From contig CACZPX010000241.1 in NCBI GenBank assembly GCA_902783095.1, positions 1 through 5,964 of the forward strand: 5,964 nt of DNA, read 5' to 3'. The notes beneath the pieces were generated by a model. It saw only the letters and a list, made by a program, of their open reading frames with translations. It did no database searches and was not told the origin of the DNA. The position numbers were made by a program, and so were the translations under genes. The DNA comes from an uncultured Lachnospiraceae bacterium (GTDB lineage: Bacteria > Bacillota > Clostridia > Lachnospirales > Lachnospiraceae). This document shows positions 5,914 through 5,964 of this stretch, piece by piece. Each line of letters begins with the position of its first letter. Within the stretch, counting starts at the first letter, position 1.

Positions 5914-5964
5914 ATGGCAAAAGAGATCAAATTTGGCGTAGAGGCCAGAAACGCTCTGGAGAGC
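5914..5964 (+). CDS. groEL: Chaperonin GroEL (60 kDa), first 17 codons only
   Basis: The ATG at 5914 follows GGAGGT (5900-5905) by 8 bases and opens a frame reading MAKEIKFGVEARNALES, the typical N-terminus of GroEL, running off the window end. GroEL is the ATP-driven double-ring chaperonin that works with GroES. The 29-base gap after groES contains no terminator, as expected for a groES-groEL operon. The rest of the protein (about 540 residues in the family) is not visible. Confidence 0.96.
   Translation, partial: MAKEIKFGVEARNALES

Overview
The window looks like chromosomal DNA from a fairly GC-rich member of the Firmicutes, most likely class Clostridia and plausibly Lachnospiraceae-like. 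The reasons are strong AGGAGG-type ribosome binding sites throughout, a perfect CIRCE operator in front of groES-groEL, a GroES sequence of the clostridial type, and an ATC-hydrolase-family gene of a kind common in gut clostridia. The genus cannot be fixed from the sequence alone. There is no sign of a mobile element, phage, CRISPR array, tRNA or rRNA.

Left part (1-4717, plus strand): the 3' end of rlmH (23S rRNA methyltransferase) is followed after 87 bases by a 242-residue ATC-hydrolase-like protein. After another 43 bases comes a large gene for a secreted, lipid-anchored subtilisin-like (S8) protease of 1161 residues. No terminator is visible between these three genes, so they may be co-transcribed. 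The protease has a lipoprotein signal, an inhibitor-like prodomain and a complete Asp/His/Ser triad. Its long C-terminal half consists of two diverged copies of one domain, each with a DxDxDxxxE acidic loop, joined by a hexapeptide-repeat linker rich in Glu, Thr and Ala.

Middle (4718-5596): a strong hairpin with T-tracts on both sides lies between two convergent genes and can serve both. A minus-strand gene follows, encoding a 198-residue acidic, helical, probably membrane-anchored protein whose C-terminus carries three Cys-Cys pairs in heptad register. I do not recognise its family. It is divergent from groES, and the 208-base intergenic region holds both promoters and the CIRCE operator.

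Right part (5597-5964): complete groES and the first 17 codons of groEL, forming the HrcA/CIRCE-controlled chaperonin operon.

The two items most worth a closer look are the domain-duplicated S8 lipoprotein with its repeat linker and the Cys-Cys heptad protein next to groESL. Neither is proof of a new system, and nothing here demonstrates that the protease and the ATC-hydrolase-like enzyme work together.
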